Assembly (NCBI GenBank): GCA_022800815.1
Contig: JAAWRC010000003.1
Span: forward strand, 49,417 to 113,416
Reading direction: 5' to 3'
DNA: 64,000 bases
DNA from: Lachnospiraceae bacterium
GTDB taxonomy: Bacteria > Bacillota > Clostridia > Lachnospirales > Lachnospiraceae
Both the position numbers and the translations under genes were made by a program. The notes beneath the pieces were generated by a model that did no database searches, was not told the origin of the DNA, and saw only the letters and a program-made list of their open reading frames with translations. This document shows positions 17,862 through 26,909 of the stretch, in pieces (positions within the stretch are counted from its first letter, which is position 1; every line of letters starts with the position of its first letter).

Positions 17862-19432
17862 GGTTGCCACCTCTCCCTGTAAGCCTCGGCCTGCCTGTTA
17901 TCTCCGGATTGTTCCAGCAGACAGATCAGGGTCTCCATCCCCCTGCGCCGATTGTCCGACATATCCGAAATTTCCTTAATATAGTCTCTGCACAGGGTTT
18001 GATCCGCAAATTTTAAAAGCCGGTCTTTCGCCTCGTTCAGCCTTCCCCTTTGAAAGGCCGTCATTCCCTTGAAAAACTGTACCGCCCCGGTATCATCCTC
18101 TGGAAATTCCATAATCTCCGCAAAATGTCCTGTCAGATACAGGGCATTCAGATAAATGCCCGCATCAATGGGATCTCGTCTGAACAGTTCTCCATTCTCC
18201 AAAATACACCTGTTTCTGAGCCCCAATGAAAAAGCAGCCACCCTTTCATGAAAATCCGCTTTCGGGGACCTCAGGCCGTCCCGCACATACGTGTCCACGA
18301 ACCGCTCAATCTCCCCGTAGGCCCTCCTGATGTCCAGCCGCACCTTCGCATGGAAATCCAGATGGATGAAGGTCCGGTATACCAGGTAGTCCCGATACCG
18401 CCGTAAGATGCATTCGTCCCAGTCGACCGCCTTCTTTGCAAGGCATTCCGTTTTCCGGCAGATGAATTCCGCCGAATCGTTCTCTCTCGCAAACAGAAAA
18501 TTTTTATAACCGGAATTCGCCTTGATCCCGTGGGGCAGATAATGCAGCGCCTCCCGGTAATCCACCAGCGCCCCGGACCCTTCCATCTGCTCCCTCGTCT
18601 GAAAAAGAATCTTTTCTCTGAGGTCATAGGTGTCCTCGCTGGGAAGATGGTCTAAAATGACCAAGCCCTTGTCGGCCAGCACCGCTCCGGAAAAAGCCGT
18701 CGTGTACATGCAGATCACCGTGTGGCTCTCCGCAATCAGCTCCTGCAAATCCCTGTGCTCCGTGAGGATCTGCAGATTGGCCGGCAAACCGTCCCTGCCT
18801 TCCTGCCGTAAAACCTGATCAATGCTCAACTTGTTCTGATGGGTCCGTATCTTGTCCCCGGGCAAAAATCGAGGTTTAATTACAAGCCGATATTCTGGAA
18901 AGCGCTCACAGATTGACAGAAGCGTTCTGGCCAACTCCCGCTTTCCCAGTTCTCCAAAAGGAAAATGTCCGCTGTCAATAAATAAAAACTGCTTTTTCTC
19001 GGAAATTTCCTTCGCCGTCCGGTCATATTTCGGCTCTCCCGCCGCCAGTTTCTCGAAATCAAAATACGATTCGTATGCCGTATGGGCAGTCCCGGCGGAA
19101 GCGACAAAACAATAATCACCGCCCCACGCAATCTGCTTGTCTATCAAATAATTTTGGGTAAAAATCACTTTTTTTGTCAAAAGAATTCCCGTTTGTTCGA
19201 CAAACGCCCCGGCCACGACGGAAGAAAAAATGATGTCAAAGGAATCTATCGTCTCTGCCGTTAACATCTGCAAGGGTTTTCTCTCTATTGATTCCGGAAA
19301 ATGTTTTAAAACGTTCTCGTCATAATAAGGCGCATAAAGCTCCACCGAATGTCCGTGGCGCAAAAATGCTTCTGAAATTTTTGCCAGAGATACGTTTGCC
19401 GCATCTTTTTCCGATATCATCAATACTTTCAT
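17858..19432 (-). CDS. Putative GT-B-fold glycosyl/glycerophosphotransferase with helical repeat tail
   Basis: A 524-residue protein. The N-terminal half begins with a GT-B-like strand-helix (MKVLMISEKDAANVSLAKI) and contains FLFIDSGHFPFG, LVIKPRF and SHTVICMYTTAFSGAVLADKG, reminiscent of the donor-binding half of CDP-glycerol-type and capsule transferases. The C-terminal 170 residues are helical and TPR-like (LNALYLTGHFAEIMEF, FKGMTAFQRGRLNEAKDRL). Substrate and exact family are not recognisable. It sits 7 bp after the upstream HAD gene and overlaps the next gene by ATGA, so it is clearly part of the operon. Confidence 0.65.
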   Translation of the reverse strand: MKVLMISEKDAANVSLAKISEAFLRHGHSVELYAPYYDENVLKHFPESIERKPLQMLTAETIDSFDIIFSSVVAGAFVEQTGILLTKKVIFTQNYLIDKQIAWGGDYCFVASAGTAHTAYESYFDFEKLAAGEPKYDRTAKEISEKKQFLFIDSGHFPFGELGKRELARTLLSICERFPEYRLVIKPRFLPGDKIRTHQNKLSIDQVLRQEGRDGLPANLQILTEHRDLQELIAESHTVICMYTTAFSGAVLADKGLVILDHLPSEDTYDLREKILFQTREQMEGSGALVDYREALHYLPHGIKANSGYKNFLFARENDSAEFICRKTECLAKKAVDWDECILRRYRDYLVYRTFIHLDFHAKVRLDIRRAYGEIERFVDTYVRDGLRSPKADFHERVAAFSLGLRNRCILENGELFRRDPIDAGIYLNALYLTGHFAEIMEFPEDDTGAVQFFKGMTAFQRGRLNEAKDRLLKFADQTLCRDYIKEISDMSDNRRRGMETLICLLEQSGDNRQAEAYRERWQP

Positions 19433-19438
19433 ATTCCG

Positions 19439-21787
19439 TCAATTCATCCTCCCCATCACCGGAATTTCAGAGCCGAACAAGTCTTTAAGCTGGCCGGAGA
19501 TCGCCCTGCGGCATTCCTCCCTCACCGTCGTGAAGACGTACAGCGGATTCTGAAACTCATGCTCCACCGGATATATCTCAATTCCTCCGATCCGGGTCCC
19601 CACGGCACTCGGGTCGTTGTCCACGATTCCCGCCACCACGTCCAAGCTGCCCGCAATCGCCAGAAACTGCAGCATGAACTTCGTCATGTTTCCCGCCTGC
19701 ACCAGCACTAACGCCCTGTCTCCCCGTTCCCTGAGCACTCTCCCCGTCAGACAGGCCACCGACAGCATGCTGAATCTGCGTCTCTGCTGTAAAAAGGCTT
19801 CCGCATAAAAAAGCCGATTCTCCCCCAGGGCGTTCAATCCCGAATACCATGTGAGCCCCATGTCTCTGCGCTTTCCGTAAAAATCTTCAAAGGATTCCCC
19901 TTTATAGGCATGAATTGTTCTCTCGCCGAGAATCGGAGTGAAGGTGTTGGCGCCAAAATTCTGATCGTACACCAGTGAGGACAGCCTTTTCGCCTCCTCG
20001 TAGAGGGGGAACGCATGAAGCCTCCCGACCAGTCCGGCAAGAAGTTCCGGTCTTTCCCCCAGCCGTTTTAAATACGGCTTTTTCTTCACCGTTTCCAGAT
20101 AGACCGACTGGAAGGCCAAAATCCCCTCCTGAAGCTGCTTCATTGCCCCGACCTGCCAGTCCGGATAGGGAATGTGGCTTACCACCGGCTCGCCGCCGTC
20201 CTCCGACCTCTGATAGGAGACCGTCGTCCCCTCCTTGCTCAATAACGCCAGCTCGAAGAGCCGTGCGGATAACTGGGAGAACGCATTCTGATGTTTTCCG
20301 AAATTCCCCATGTATCCCCATATTCTGCTTCCGTCCACCACGTTGGAGACGGCGAGCGGACTGCAGATGCAGAGAAGATGCCTCATGTGGTTCTCAATCC
20401 CATGGGCTTCAAAGACGTCGTCCAGCGCTTTCTGCATGGTTCCCCGCCAGCCCAAATCCAGCGTGACGCAGGGTTCGAACAACCCCCTTTTTTCGAAATA
20501 CTTTAACATCCACTCCGCTTTCCCCGCATTTCTTTCCCGTATCCTTGAGAGCATTTCAGGGGAAGTCAGATACTCCAGCAAGGCAGTATAAGCGCTGCAC
20601 TCTCCCATGGCGACATTCCGCAGCTCGTTCACGGGAGCGTCACGAAACGCCTCGAAGTCGCCCGCCAGGTCCTCTATGTGCAGGTTTTCAAAAACGTCCC
20701 TGACTCGTATATGGTAGGTGCCGATAAAATACTCCACTTCTTTGGCGGTAATCTGCCCGAACAGGGACCTGAAAATCGCAAACCTGGAAACGTATAAAGG
20801 CTCTACGGAAAAATCGCCTCCCCGTTCCCCCGCCGCACGCTTCAACATCCGGCAGAGGAAATCCCCCTCCCGCATAAAGGGCCGGATTCTCTTGATGTTT
20901 TGTCCTTTTGCCTGGTCCAGCACCCACTCCGCCGCATAAGTCAAAAATGGCCCGTAGATCATCGCCCCGAGATCATGCCAGAACCGCTCCTCCGCACTCA
21001 GGCCGCTCCCCCGTTCCGAGGCCGTCAGCCGCAGTACATACAACTCGTTGCAGGGAATTCCGTTGACGCTCCCGTGGGAGAGCTCTTCCAGCTTGAGAAA
21101 GGGATGGCGGTAGCAGGCGTCACTGATGAAATTGTAGTGCAGCGCATGAAGCCCCAGGTGTCTCGCGACGCCCACGTCGCGGTAATAGTCGTCTCCCACG
21201 TGAAGAACCTCCTGCGGCTTTGCGCCGCATTCCTCCAGCAGGCGCCGAAACAGCCCTTCCTGCCGTTTTGAGGTTTCCCATTCACAGGAAACGAAAATCC
21301 TGCCGACCAGTGAAAGGTCAAACCCGTTTTGTTCGAGTATGGACAGAATCGTCCCGCCGTCCAGATACATGTCGGAACACAGCACGATTTCGCACCCGGA
21401 AAAATCCGCCGCCTTTTTGACCTCCTCGTAAAGCGGCACGTTCAAAAAACAGCATCGTTTTTCCGTCTCGACTTCCAGCCTCATCAAAGGTTCCCTGTCA
21501 GTAAAAACCGTGGGGAGCTCCCGGTAAATGTCCTTCAAAATCACTTCGTAATTGCCGCTTCTGGCGTTTTTCTTTTTTCTCGCCGTCCCCTCCGCCGTCC
21601 TTCTCGCATTAAGCCAGTCCTCCTGTGACACCCCCTCCGGAAAGGCCTCCAGCTCAAACTCATACATCTTTCCAAATACGTCAGACGGGGTATACGCCGT
21701 CCGGAACAAAAGCGTGTCAAACACGTCCAGGCTGATGATCTTTATTTCCTCATGTTCCCGCAGATAAGAAACCATGTCCAGCATCAT
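19439..21787 (-). CDS. Large HAD-superfamily protein of the glycan operon (first of two)
   Basis: A 782-residue protein with a HAD hydrolase domain at the N-terminus: motif I SLDVFDTLLFR (about 19-29, DxxDT rather than DxDxT spacing), motif II in EIVLCSDMYLDG, and motif III/IV around HVGDDYYRDV. After about residue 250 comes a long region with WYSGLNALGENRLFY and a C-terminal segment (LVLVQAGNMTKFMLQF) that looks like a small Rossmann domain. Such long HAD proteins recur in surface-glycan clusters; their reaction is not established, and phosphotransfer is possible. A homologous HAD gene lies two genes upstream (23039-25090). The start has two adjacent Met codons. Confidence 0.75.
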   Translation of the reverse strand: MMLDMVSYLREHEEIKIISLDVFDTLLFRTAYTPSDVFGKMYEFELEAFPEGVSQEDWLNARRTAEGTARKKKNARSGNYEVILKDIYRELPTVFTDREPLMRLEVETEKRCCFLNVPLYEEVKKAADFSGCEIVLCSDMYLDGGTILSILEQNGFDLSLVGRIFVSCEWETSKRQEGLFRRLLEECGAKPQEVLHVGDDYYRDVGVARHLGLHALHYNFISDACYRHPFLKLEELSHGSVNGIPCNELYVLRLTASERGSGLSAEERFWHDLGAMIYGPFLTYAAEWVLDQAKGQNIKRIRPFMREGDFLCRMLKRAAGERGGDFSVEPLYVSRFAIFRSLFGQITAKEVEYFIGTYHIRVRDVFENLHIEDLAGDFEAFRDAPVNELRNVAMGECSAYTALLEYLTSPEMLSRIRERNAGKAEWMLKYFEKRGLFEPCVTLDLGWRGTMQKALDDVFEAHGIENHMRHLLCICSPLAVSNVVDGSRIWGYMGNFGKHQNAFSQLSARLFELALLSKEGTTVSYQRSEDGGEPVVSHIPYPDWQVGAMKQLQEGILAFQSVYLETVKKKPYLKRLGERPELLAGLVGRLHAFPLYEEAKRLSSLVYDQNFGANTFTPILGERTIHAYKGESFEDFYGKRRDMGLTWYSGLNALGENRLFYAEAFLQQRRRFSMLSVACLTGRVLRERGDRALVLVQAGNMTKFMLQFLAIAGSLDVVAGIVDNDPSAVGTRIGGIEIYPVEHEFQNPLYVFTTVREECRRAISGQLKDLFGSEIPVMGRMN

Positions 21788-21790
21788 TTT

Positions 21791-23035
21791 TCATCTCCCA
21801 TTCCAGTCTTTCACAAGCAGCCCGTATATCCGGCTCCCCACGTTCTCTCCCGCATCGTCAACAGAACCTGACATCTCCTGGCCGCCCGCCTGCAAAAGCG
21901 CCACGTACTCCTCCAAAGAAAACTCGTCGCTTTCACCCACGCCGTTTCTCAGCCTGCCCACTGCCAGAGCCGACAGGGAGCGAAGAAAGCCGTTTCGTCC
22001 TCCCGAAAACACAAAGGCTCTTTTTTCCAGTTTCCATTCCTTCAAATCGAAAGTGCAGACTTCCCCCTCCTGAGCGTACCAGGCATCCTCTCTTTTCGCT
22101 TTCCGTTTCAGGCACAGACTGGAATTTTTTACGAAAAGACAGCCCGTCATCGCCTCGTCCGAGAAATCCATCCCACAGGACTCCTCCCGCATCCTTCCGT
22201 CCATCGGATCGACGCTCAAAATCATGTTCGCCGTCCATGGCCACAGCCAAATCCGTCCATTGACAAAGAAGCAGCGGAGAAAGGGATTTCCCCCTGACCG
22301 GTAACCCTTCGGAAAATCGGCATAGGCAACCACTCTGCCGTCTTCCGGATCCCACGCCCGGACTGCGTCCCGTTCCCAGAACGGGGCAATCCAGAATTTC
22401 TCCCCGTCGTATGCCATCGCCCATGCTCCTTTGTAAGCCGGTTCCGGGGAATGAAGCCGAACCGCATCGTCGGTCAGGTCTATTGACAGGATCAGTCCTG
22501 ACACGGTTGAGGGAATAAAAAATTTTTCGCCGGCAAAACATCCGCCGGCACGGAACATGATCGCCCTCTTTCCCACGTCCATGGGGATATAGGCTGCCTC
22601 CAGCGTGCCGCCGTCAATCACGACCACGTAGGGATAGGAGGCGCCCACCGCATATACTTTTTTCCCGTGGGAAAACGCCTGACCGATTTTAATATGCCCG
22701 TAATAATGGGGATACCCGCAGGCCCGCAGTTCGATCTGTGAAAACGTCCCCTCCTCCGGCGTATATATGGAAATGTACGTGCCTCTCTGCGGAAAGAAAA
22801 ACACCCGCCCCTCGCAATAAACGGCTGAAAAGTGCGTGTCTTTCTGAAATTTCTTCTCATTTGGAAAGTCCGCTATGTAAGTGCATTCCCAGGTGTCCAG
22901 CCGAACCTCGAACAAGCCGTTAAACTCCATCGAAGATGCGTAACCCAGGTTTTTCCCCGGCACGACGGCCATGTCATTGAAATGCAGCCGGTAATTCCCT
23001 CCCATGATTTCCCTGTTCAAACATCCCTGTTCCAT
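21791..23035 (-). CDS. Putative beta-propeller protein of unknown function
   Basis: A 414-residue protein made of repeated blade-like units with alternating hydrophobic strands and aromatic-Gly turns, for example DTHFSAVYCEGRVFFFPQRGT, GQAFSHGKKVYAVGASYP, AYDGEKFWIAPFWERDAVRAW and GRIWLWPWTANMILSVD. This resembles a Kelch/NHL-type propeller. No signal peptide is visible, so it is likely cytoplasmic despite the glycan context; it may scaffold the biosynthetic enzymes or sense a ligand (inference). It lies 3 bp after one large HAD gene and 3 bp before the other, so all three are probably made together. Confidence 0.6.
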   Translation of the reverse strand: MEQGCLNREIMGGNYRLHFNDMAVVPGKNLGYASSMEFNGLFEVRLDTWECTYIADFPNEKKFQKDTHFSAVYCEGRVFFFPQRGTYISIYTPEEGTFSQIELRACGYPHYYGHIKIGQAFSHGKKVYAVGASYPYVVVIDGGTLEAAYIPMDVGKRAIMFRAGGCFAGEKFFIPSTVSGLILSIDLTDDAVRLHSPEPAYKGAWAMAYDGEKFWIAPFWERDAVRAWDPEDGRVVAYADFPKGYRSGGNPFLRCFFVNGRIWLWPWTANMILSVDPMDGRMREESCGMDFSDEAMTGCLFVKNSSLCLKRKAKREDAWYAQEGEVCTFDLKEWKLEKRAFVFSGGRNGFLRSLSALAVGRLRNGVGESDEFSLEEYVALLQAGGQEMSGSVDDAGENVGSRIYGLLVKDWNGR

Positions 23036-23038
23036 ACG

Positions 23039-25090
23039 TTAAAATGACATCTCCCTGTTCATAAATTCATCAAATCCATGCAGGTGCTTCCTCATCGATT
23101 CCTCCAGCTTTATGTACCTGTCATCCAAAAGTCCTATCATCGCCCTCACAAGACCGCCCAGGTCTTCCTTCTCCGGGAGAAAATCCATGGCATCCAGATA
23201 CTGGTCCGCATACTCCAGAACCCCCCTGTGCACTTCCTCGAGGAATGCGATTCCATCCGTTTCCAAACGGTTTTCTCCATATATAAAATCACCGGTTCTG
23301 TCAAGATTTTTAACTGACGGTCCCGGCTCTTTCACGAGAAATTCCCACAGAAGATAATGGTATGCCGGAATATCCCTCTCCCACAAGGTATGGACGTAAC
23401 TGTCCGCACAGGTCCGTCCCTCCGAGGACGGCAAGGCCTCAAAATACATCCCGTGAAACGTAAGGCCGGTCAGTTTTTCCAGGCACTTCTGGCAGGTTCC
23501 CACCGATACGAAGTCCACGAACGCCATCCGGTCCCTCTCGGAAACATGGGTTTTCCAATGTTCCAGGTACCGTGTTCTGGTCTGCTCCGACTGCTCCCGG
23601 ATTTCTTCCAAATACGCGAGGACCGCCTCCTCGTTTCCGGAAAAATTCCTCCCGTCGCATGAGGAGATGCCGAACCGCTTATCCAGCCATTCGGAAACGC
23701 TCCCCGCAAAAGGCCGTCGCAAAAGTTCCCTCAGGTCTTCCTCCGAGTACACCAGGGCCCGCCAGCCCAGGGAACGGGAAAAGGTCAGGTATTCCGTCTC
23801 CACCTCTTTCTTCTCCCGCCGGCATATACTCTGAAAGACCTTTCTTACGAGATACCCGTCTCTTGAGACGAACAGGACCTTTTCTACGCCCGTATCCACG
23901 CAGCGCTCATAAATCCACCTCGCCCACCCATACAGGACGGGGCCGACCAGGGAAAACCCCAGCTGATGGCCCGTGTGAAACCATACCGCCGGTGACTTGA
24001 GCTTTTTCGAGTCGAGCAAATGCGAAAATGACAGCCCTCTTGCGTACTCCAACTGTTCATTCTCATAATTCATCAGGAACTTTTCCGCTCTTTTTTGCGT
24101 CACAGCCTCCATGACGGACGGAATCACAAATGGAACGATGCCATTCTCCTTCGCACAGTACCCGTCCGCCTCCCCGGAATCCCCCACATGGGCTTTTCGT
24201 CCGCCCGGCACCTGGCGAAGATACTCCCGAAACAGGCCGTTTCGCTTATTCACCCCGTATTCACAGGAGATCAAAATTGCCTCATAATTTTCGATTCCAT
24301 TTTTGGCAAGTATCCGCTCCACGACTTCCCTGGAAAAATACATGTCCGAGATAAGCCAGATTCGTTTCCCACACTTTGCCAGTCTGTCATAGATCCTCCC
24401 GATCTCCTTCCTGGGAATCAGATTTTCAAATTCCAGCCAAAGCTCTTTCGCTTTCAGTTTTTCTTTTAACTCCGGCGAAATCCCCGTGACGCCCTGCACG
24501 CATTCATAGATGGCTTCCAGCGACGGTTCCCGTCCCTTCTCGAGCAATGACTTTTCCGCCTGCAGGCGCACGCCGCAAAAATCAAAATCCAGCCTCTGCG
24601 TCCGCCCAAACATCTGATACAGCTTCTCCCGAAAAACCGTCTTTCGCAGTAAAAGGGTGTCAAAGATATCAAAACTGATCTGCTCAAAGGAAAGCAGTTC
24701 TCCATACAGCGATTCCACGTCCCACTCCGCCGCCCCGGACGCTTCCTGGACAGGAACGTCCAGCCGCACCCCCTCCAGATTGTAAACGGGAATCTGATAG
24801 GCCTGGCAGGTGCCCGAAATCCTCTTATAAACCAAAATCTCGGAGGTCTTCCGAGCAACGATCACGATTTTTACCGGCTTCCCCTCCAGGGATTCCAGAG
24901 AGATGATTTTCCTGCCTATAAGTTCCCCCTCGTGGTAATAACCGTCCAGCAATCCAAAAATCGGAGCTTCCGGACAGTTCTCCAGTATGGCCCGCGCCCA
25001 CTCGCCCGTTCCATATATGACGATCCGCCGTCCGTCCTTTTTTTCCAGAAAATTCGTCCGAAAAAGCCGCAGGATCTCTTTCTCAACCAT
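23039..25090 (-). CDS. HAD-superfamily protein with N-terminal Rossmann domain (second of two)
   Basis: A 683-residue relative of the HAD protein at 19439-21787. Residues about 20-130 form a Rossmann-like domain (IVIYGTGEWARAILENC). The HAD domain follows: motif I SFDIFDTLLLRKT at about 160, motif II WLISDMYFS, and a motif III/IV region KAHVGDSGEADGYCAKENG. The remaining C-terminal half (LFVSRDGYLVRK, AFVDFVSVGTCQKCLEKL) resembles the matching part of its paralogue. The reaction is unknown; transfer or hydrolysis of a phosphate on a glycan precursor is the usual guess for such domains. MVEKEILRLF starts 2 bp after the upstream stop. A longer N-terminal reading inside the epimerase gene is unlikely. 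Confidence 0.76.
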   Translation of the reverse strand: MVEKEILRLFRTNFLEKKDGRRIVIYGTGEWARAILENCPEAPIFGLLDGYYHEGELIGRKIISLESLEGKPVKIVIVARKTSEILVYKRISGTCQAYQIPVYNLEGVRLDVPVQEASGAAEWDVESLYGELLSFEQISFDIFDTLLLRKTVFREKLYQMFGRTQRLDFDFCGVRLQAEKSLLEKGREPSLEAIYECVQGVTGISPELKEKLKAKELWLEFENLIPRKEIGRIYDRLAKCGKRIWLISDMYFSREVVERILAKNGIENYEAILISCEYGVNKRNGLFREYLRQVPGGRKAHVGDSGEADGYCAKENGIVPFVIPSVMEAVTQKRAEKFLMNYENEQLEYARGLSFSHLLDSKKLKSPAVWFHTGHQLGFSLVGPVLYGWARWIYERCVDTGVEKVLFVSRDGYLVRKVFQSICRREKKEVETEYLTFSRSLGWRALVYSEEDLRELLRRPFAGSVSEWLDKRFGISSCDGRNFSGNEEAVLAYLEEIREQSEQTRTRYLEHWKTHVSERDRMAFVDFVSVGTCQKCLEKLTGLTFHGMYFEALPSSEGRTCADSYVHTLWERDIPAYHYLLWEFLVKEPGPSVKNLDRTGDFIYGENRLETDGIAFLEEVHRGVLEYADQYLDAMDFLPEKEDLGGLVRAMIGLLDDRYIKLEESMRKHLHGFDEFMNREMSF

Positions 25091-25092
25091 TT

Positions 25093-26172
25093 TCAGCCGT
25101 TTCCTTTCCCTGAATCGCCGCCTCCAAGTCCGTAATAGGACATCATTCTTTTGCAGGCCAGGGCCAGCGGCACCTTCGCCTCCCAGCCGAGTGTGCGGAT
25201 TTTTCCGGAATCCCCGCATACCGTCGATACCACCTGTGTCACCGCAGGGTCCGATCTCCTAGATTCCATGTCATATGTAATCCGGATGGTCCGCCCTTCT
25301 GCCTGAGTCGCCATCAGCCTGGCCAGCTCCAGCACGGAGGCCTCCCCCTTTTCCGTGCACAAATTATAGGCTTCCCCGCTCTTTCCCCTCAAAAGCACCG
25401 TGAGCATCCCCGTGACGGCGTCCGTGACGTACAAAAAACTTCTGCGCGGCGTCCCGTCTCCCTTTAAGACAATCTCGTCTCCCTTAAGCATCTGAGAGAT
25501 GAAATCGATATGGAGCCTCCCGTCGGCCAGTCCGATTCCACCGGCCAGGATCTGGGCAGGTCTGACGATCTTACAGGGAACCCCTCTGCGTGAATAACAG
25601 GCGCACAACGTTTCCGCCGCCCGTTTTGCACAGGAATAGACGTTCCTGATATTTAACGGGTCCAGGTCTCCATAACGCCCTTCCGTCAAACGTCCCGTTC
25701 CCGGAATCCTTCCGTAAATGTCGATACTTGACAACAGCAAAAACACCGCTTCCTTTTTCCAGGCAAGCTGCAAAAGGTTTCTGCTCCCTTCCACGTTGGC
25801 TTCAAACGTAAGCAGGGGATTTTCATGCCGTTCCTCCTGGGACGCCGGACTCGCCCCATGAATGACGTAATCCACGTTCCCGTCAATCTGAACCGGCATG
25901 CGGACATCCTGCAGCAAAAGCTCAAAATCCGGCCGCCCCCGATACCGGGCAAACCTCATTTCTGCCCGTTCCCTGTTGCGGCACAGTGCGATCACCTTTA
26001 TCCCGTCATGGCGCTGGTCGTTCCGCCTCAACAGACCATGCACCAGATACTGGGGAACATACCCGTTCGCACCGGCTATCAAAACGGTCTTTCCCCTCAA
26101 CTTCCCCCAGTCCATGTCGGCGCTCGCAATGGTCTGTGCGTCTTCCTCTATGATCCTGTCAGCCATGCCCAT
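25093..26172 (-). CDS. NAD-dependent epimerase/dehydratase (extended SDR)
   Basis: A 359-residue extended SDR. The nucleotide-binding motif AGANGYVPQ lies at about residues 30-38 and the catalytic YSCAK (YxxxK) at about 163-167, with YVIHGAS and SSIDIYG between. These enzymes oxidise, epimerise, reduce or dehydrate nucleotide sugars. It directly follows an IspD/TarI-type cytidylyltransferase, a pairing that in several bacteria makes CDP-linked alditols or sugars, so a CDP-sugar substrate is my inference. I chose ATG 26172 because AAAGGAG lies 7 bp upstream; ATG 26178 would overlap the upstream stop as ATGA but leaves almost no spacing. Confidence 0.86.
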   Translation of the reverse strand: MGMADRIIEEDAQTIASADMDWGKLRGKTVLIAGANGYVPQYLVHGLLRRNDQRHDGIKVIALCRNRERAEMRFARYRGRPDFELLLQDVRMPVQIDGNVDYVIHGASPASQEERHENPLLTFEANVEGSRNLLQLAWKKEAVFLLLSSIDIYGRIPGTGRLTEGRYGDLDPLNIRNVYSCAKRAAETLCACYSRRGVPCKIVRPAQILAGGIGLADGRLHIDFISQMLKGDEIVLKGDGTPRRSFLYVTDAVTGMLTVLLRGKSGEAYNLCTEKGEASVLELARLMATQAEGRTIRITYDMESRRSDPAVTQVVSTVCGDSGKIRTLGWEAKVPLALACKRMMSYYGLGGGDSGKGNG

Positions 26173-26174
26173 GC

Positions 26175-26909
26175 TCATACTCCTTTTGACCTCACGTTTT
26201 TGATTCCCTGCTCCTGTTTTACAAACAAAGGGTACAGCGCCTGTGCCATTGCGAGATCCTCTGGATAAGTCACCTTGATGCAGTAGCGGTCCCCCAGCAC
26301 CATGCCGCACTCCACGCCAATGTTCAAAACCAGCTCGCTGTCTTCATTGACTTCAATCCGATCCTCGTCCTCCAGATAAGCCCTGTGCGCCTGTCTCAAT
26401 ATCCCGTACCGGAAAATCTGAGGCCCTTGCTGGACGAACAGCTTTTTCTTCTGCAAGGTGCGGTTTACGTTTTTTCCGTCATTGCTGAAGGTGATTGCGT
26501 CCGTGGCCTTGATCACGGTAATGCACGCCTCCCATTTTTCCATTGCCGCATACAGCTTGTCCATGGTGAGCTGAGACACGAACGGGCACACGGCCGTCAT
26601 GATGATGACCGTGTCCCTCGGTTTTGCCGGGAGCGCCATCAGTCCCTGATACACGGACTGATACCTCTCCCTCCCGGATTCCGCACAAATGGAGAGTTTC
26701 GTGATCCCATATTCCTTCGCCCACTTCCGGATTCGGACGTGATAGGATTCCGGCGCCACGACGCATATGGCGTCGACGTGTTTATTCACCTGCGCCGTCC
26801 GCATCGAGTAAACCAACATGGGGCAATTCGTCAGTTCCACAAACTGTTTTGGTATGTCGCCCTGAAACCGGACGCCTTTCCCGCCGGCAAGAATAATTGC
26901 GTAATTCAT
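26175..26909 (-). CDS. IspD/TarI-family cytidylyltransferase (CDP-alditol synthesis)
   Basis: A 244-residue nucleotidyltransferase. The N-terminal signature LAGGKGVRFQGDIPKQF (residues 7-23) contains the G-G-x-G-x-R and P-K-Q elements for CTP binding, and ITVIKATDAI and QQGPQIFR fit later family motifs. It could act as IspD in isoprenoid synthesis, but the position between a CDP-glycerol-type transferase and an epimerase argues for a TarI-like role, activating ribitol-5-phosphate or another alditol phosphate as the CDP derivative. It overlaps both neighbours through ATGA junctions. Confidence 0.85.
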   Translation of the reverse strand: MNYAIILAGGKGVRFQGDIPKQFVELTNCPMLVYSMRTAQVNKHVDAICVVAPESYHVRIRKWAKEYGITKLSICAESGRERYQSVYQGLMALPAKPRDTVIIMTAVCPFVSQLTMDKLYAAMEKWEACITVIKATDAITFSNDGKNVNRTLQKKKLFVQQGPQIFRYGILRQAHRAYLEDEDRIEVNEDSELVLNIGVECGMVLGDRYCIKVTYPEDLAMAQALYPLFVKQEQGIKNVRSKGV

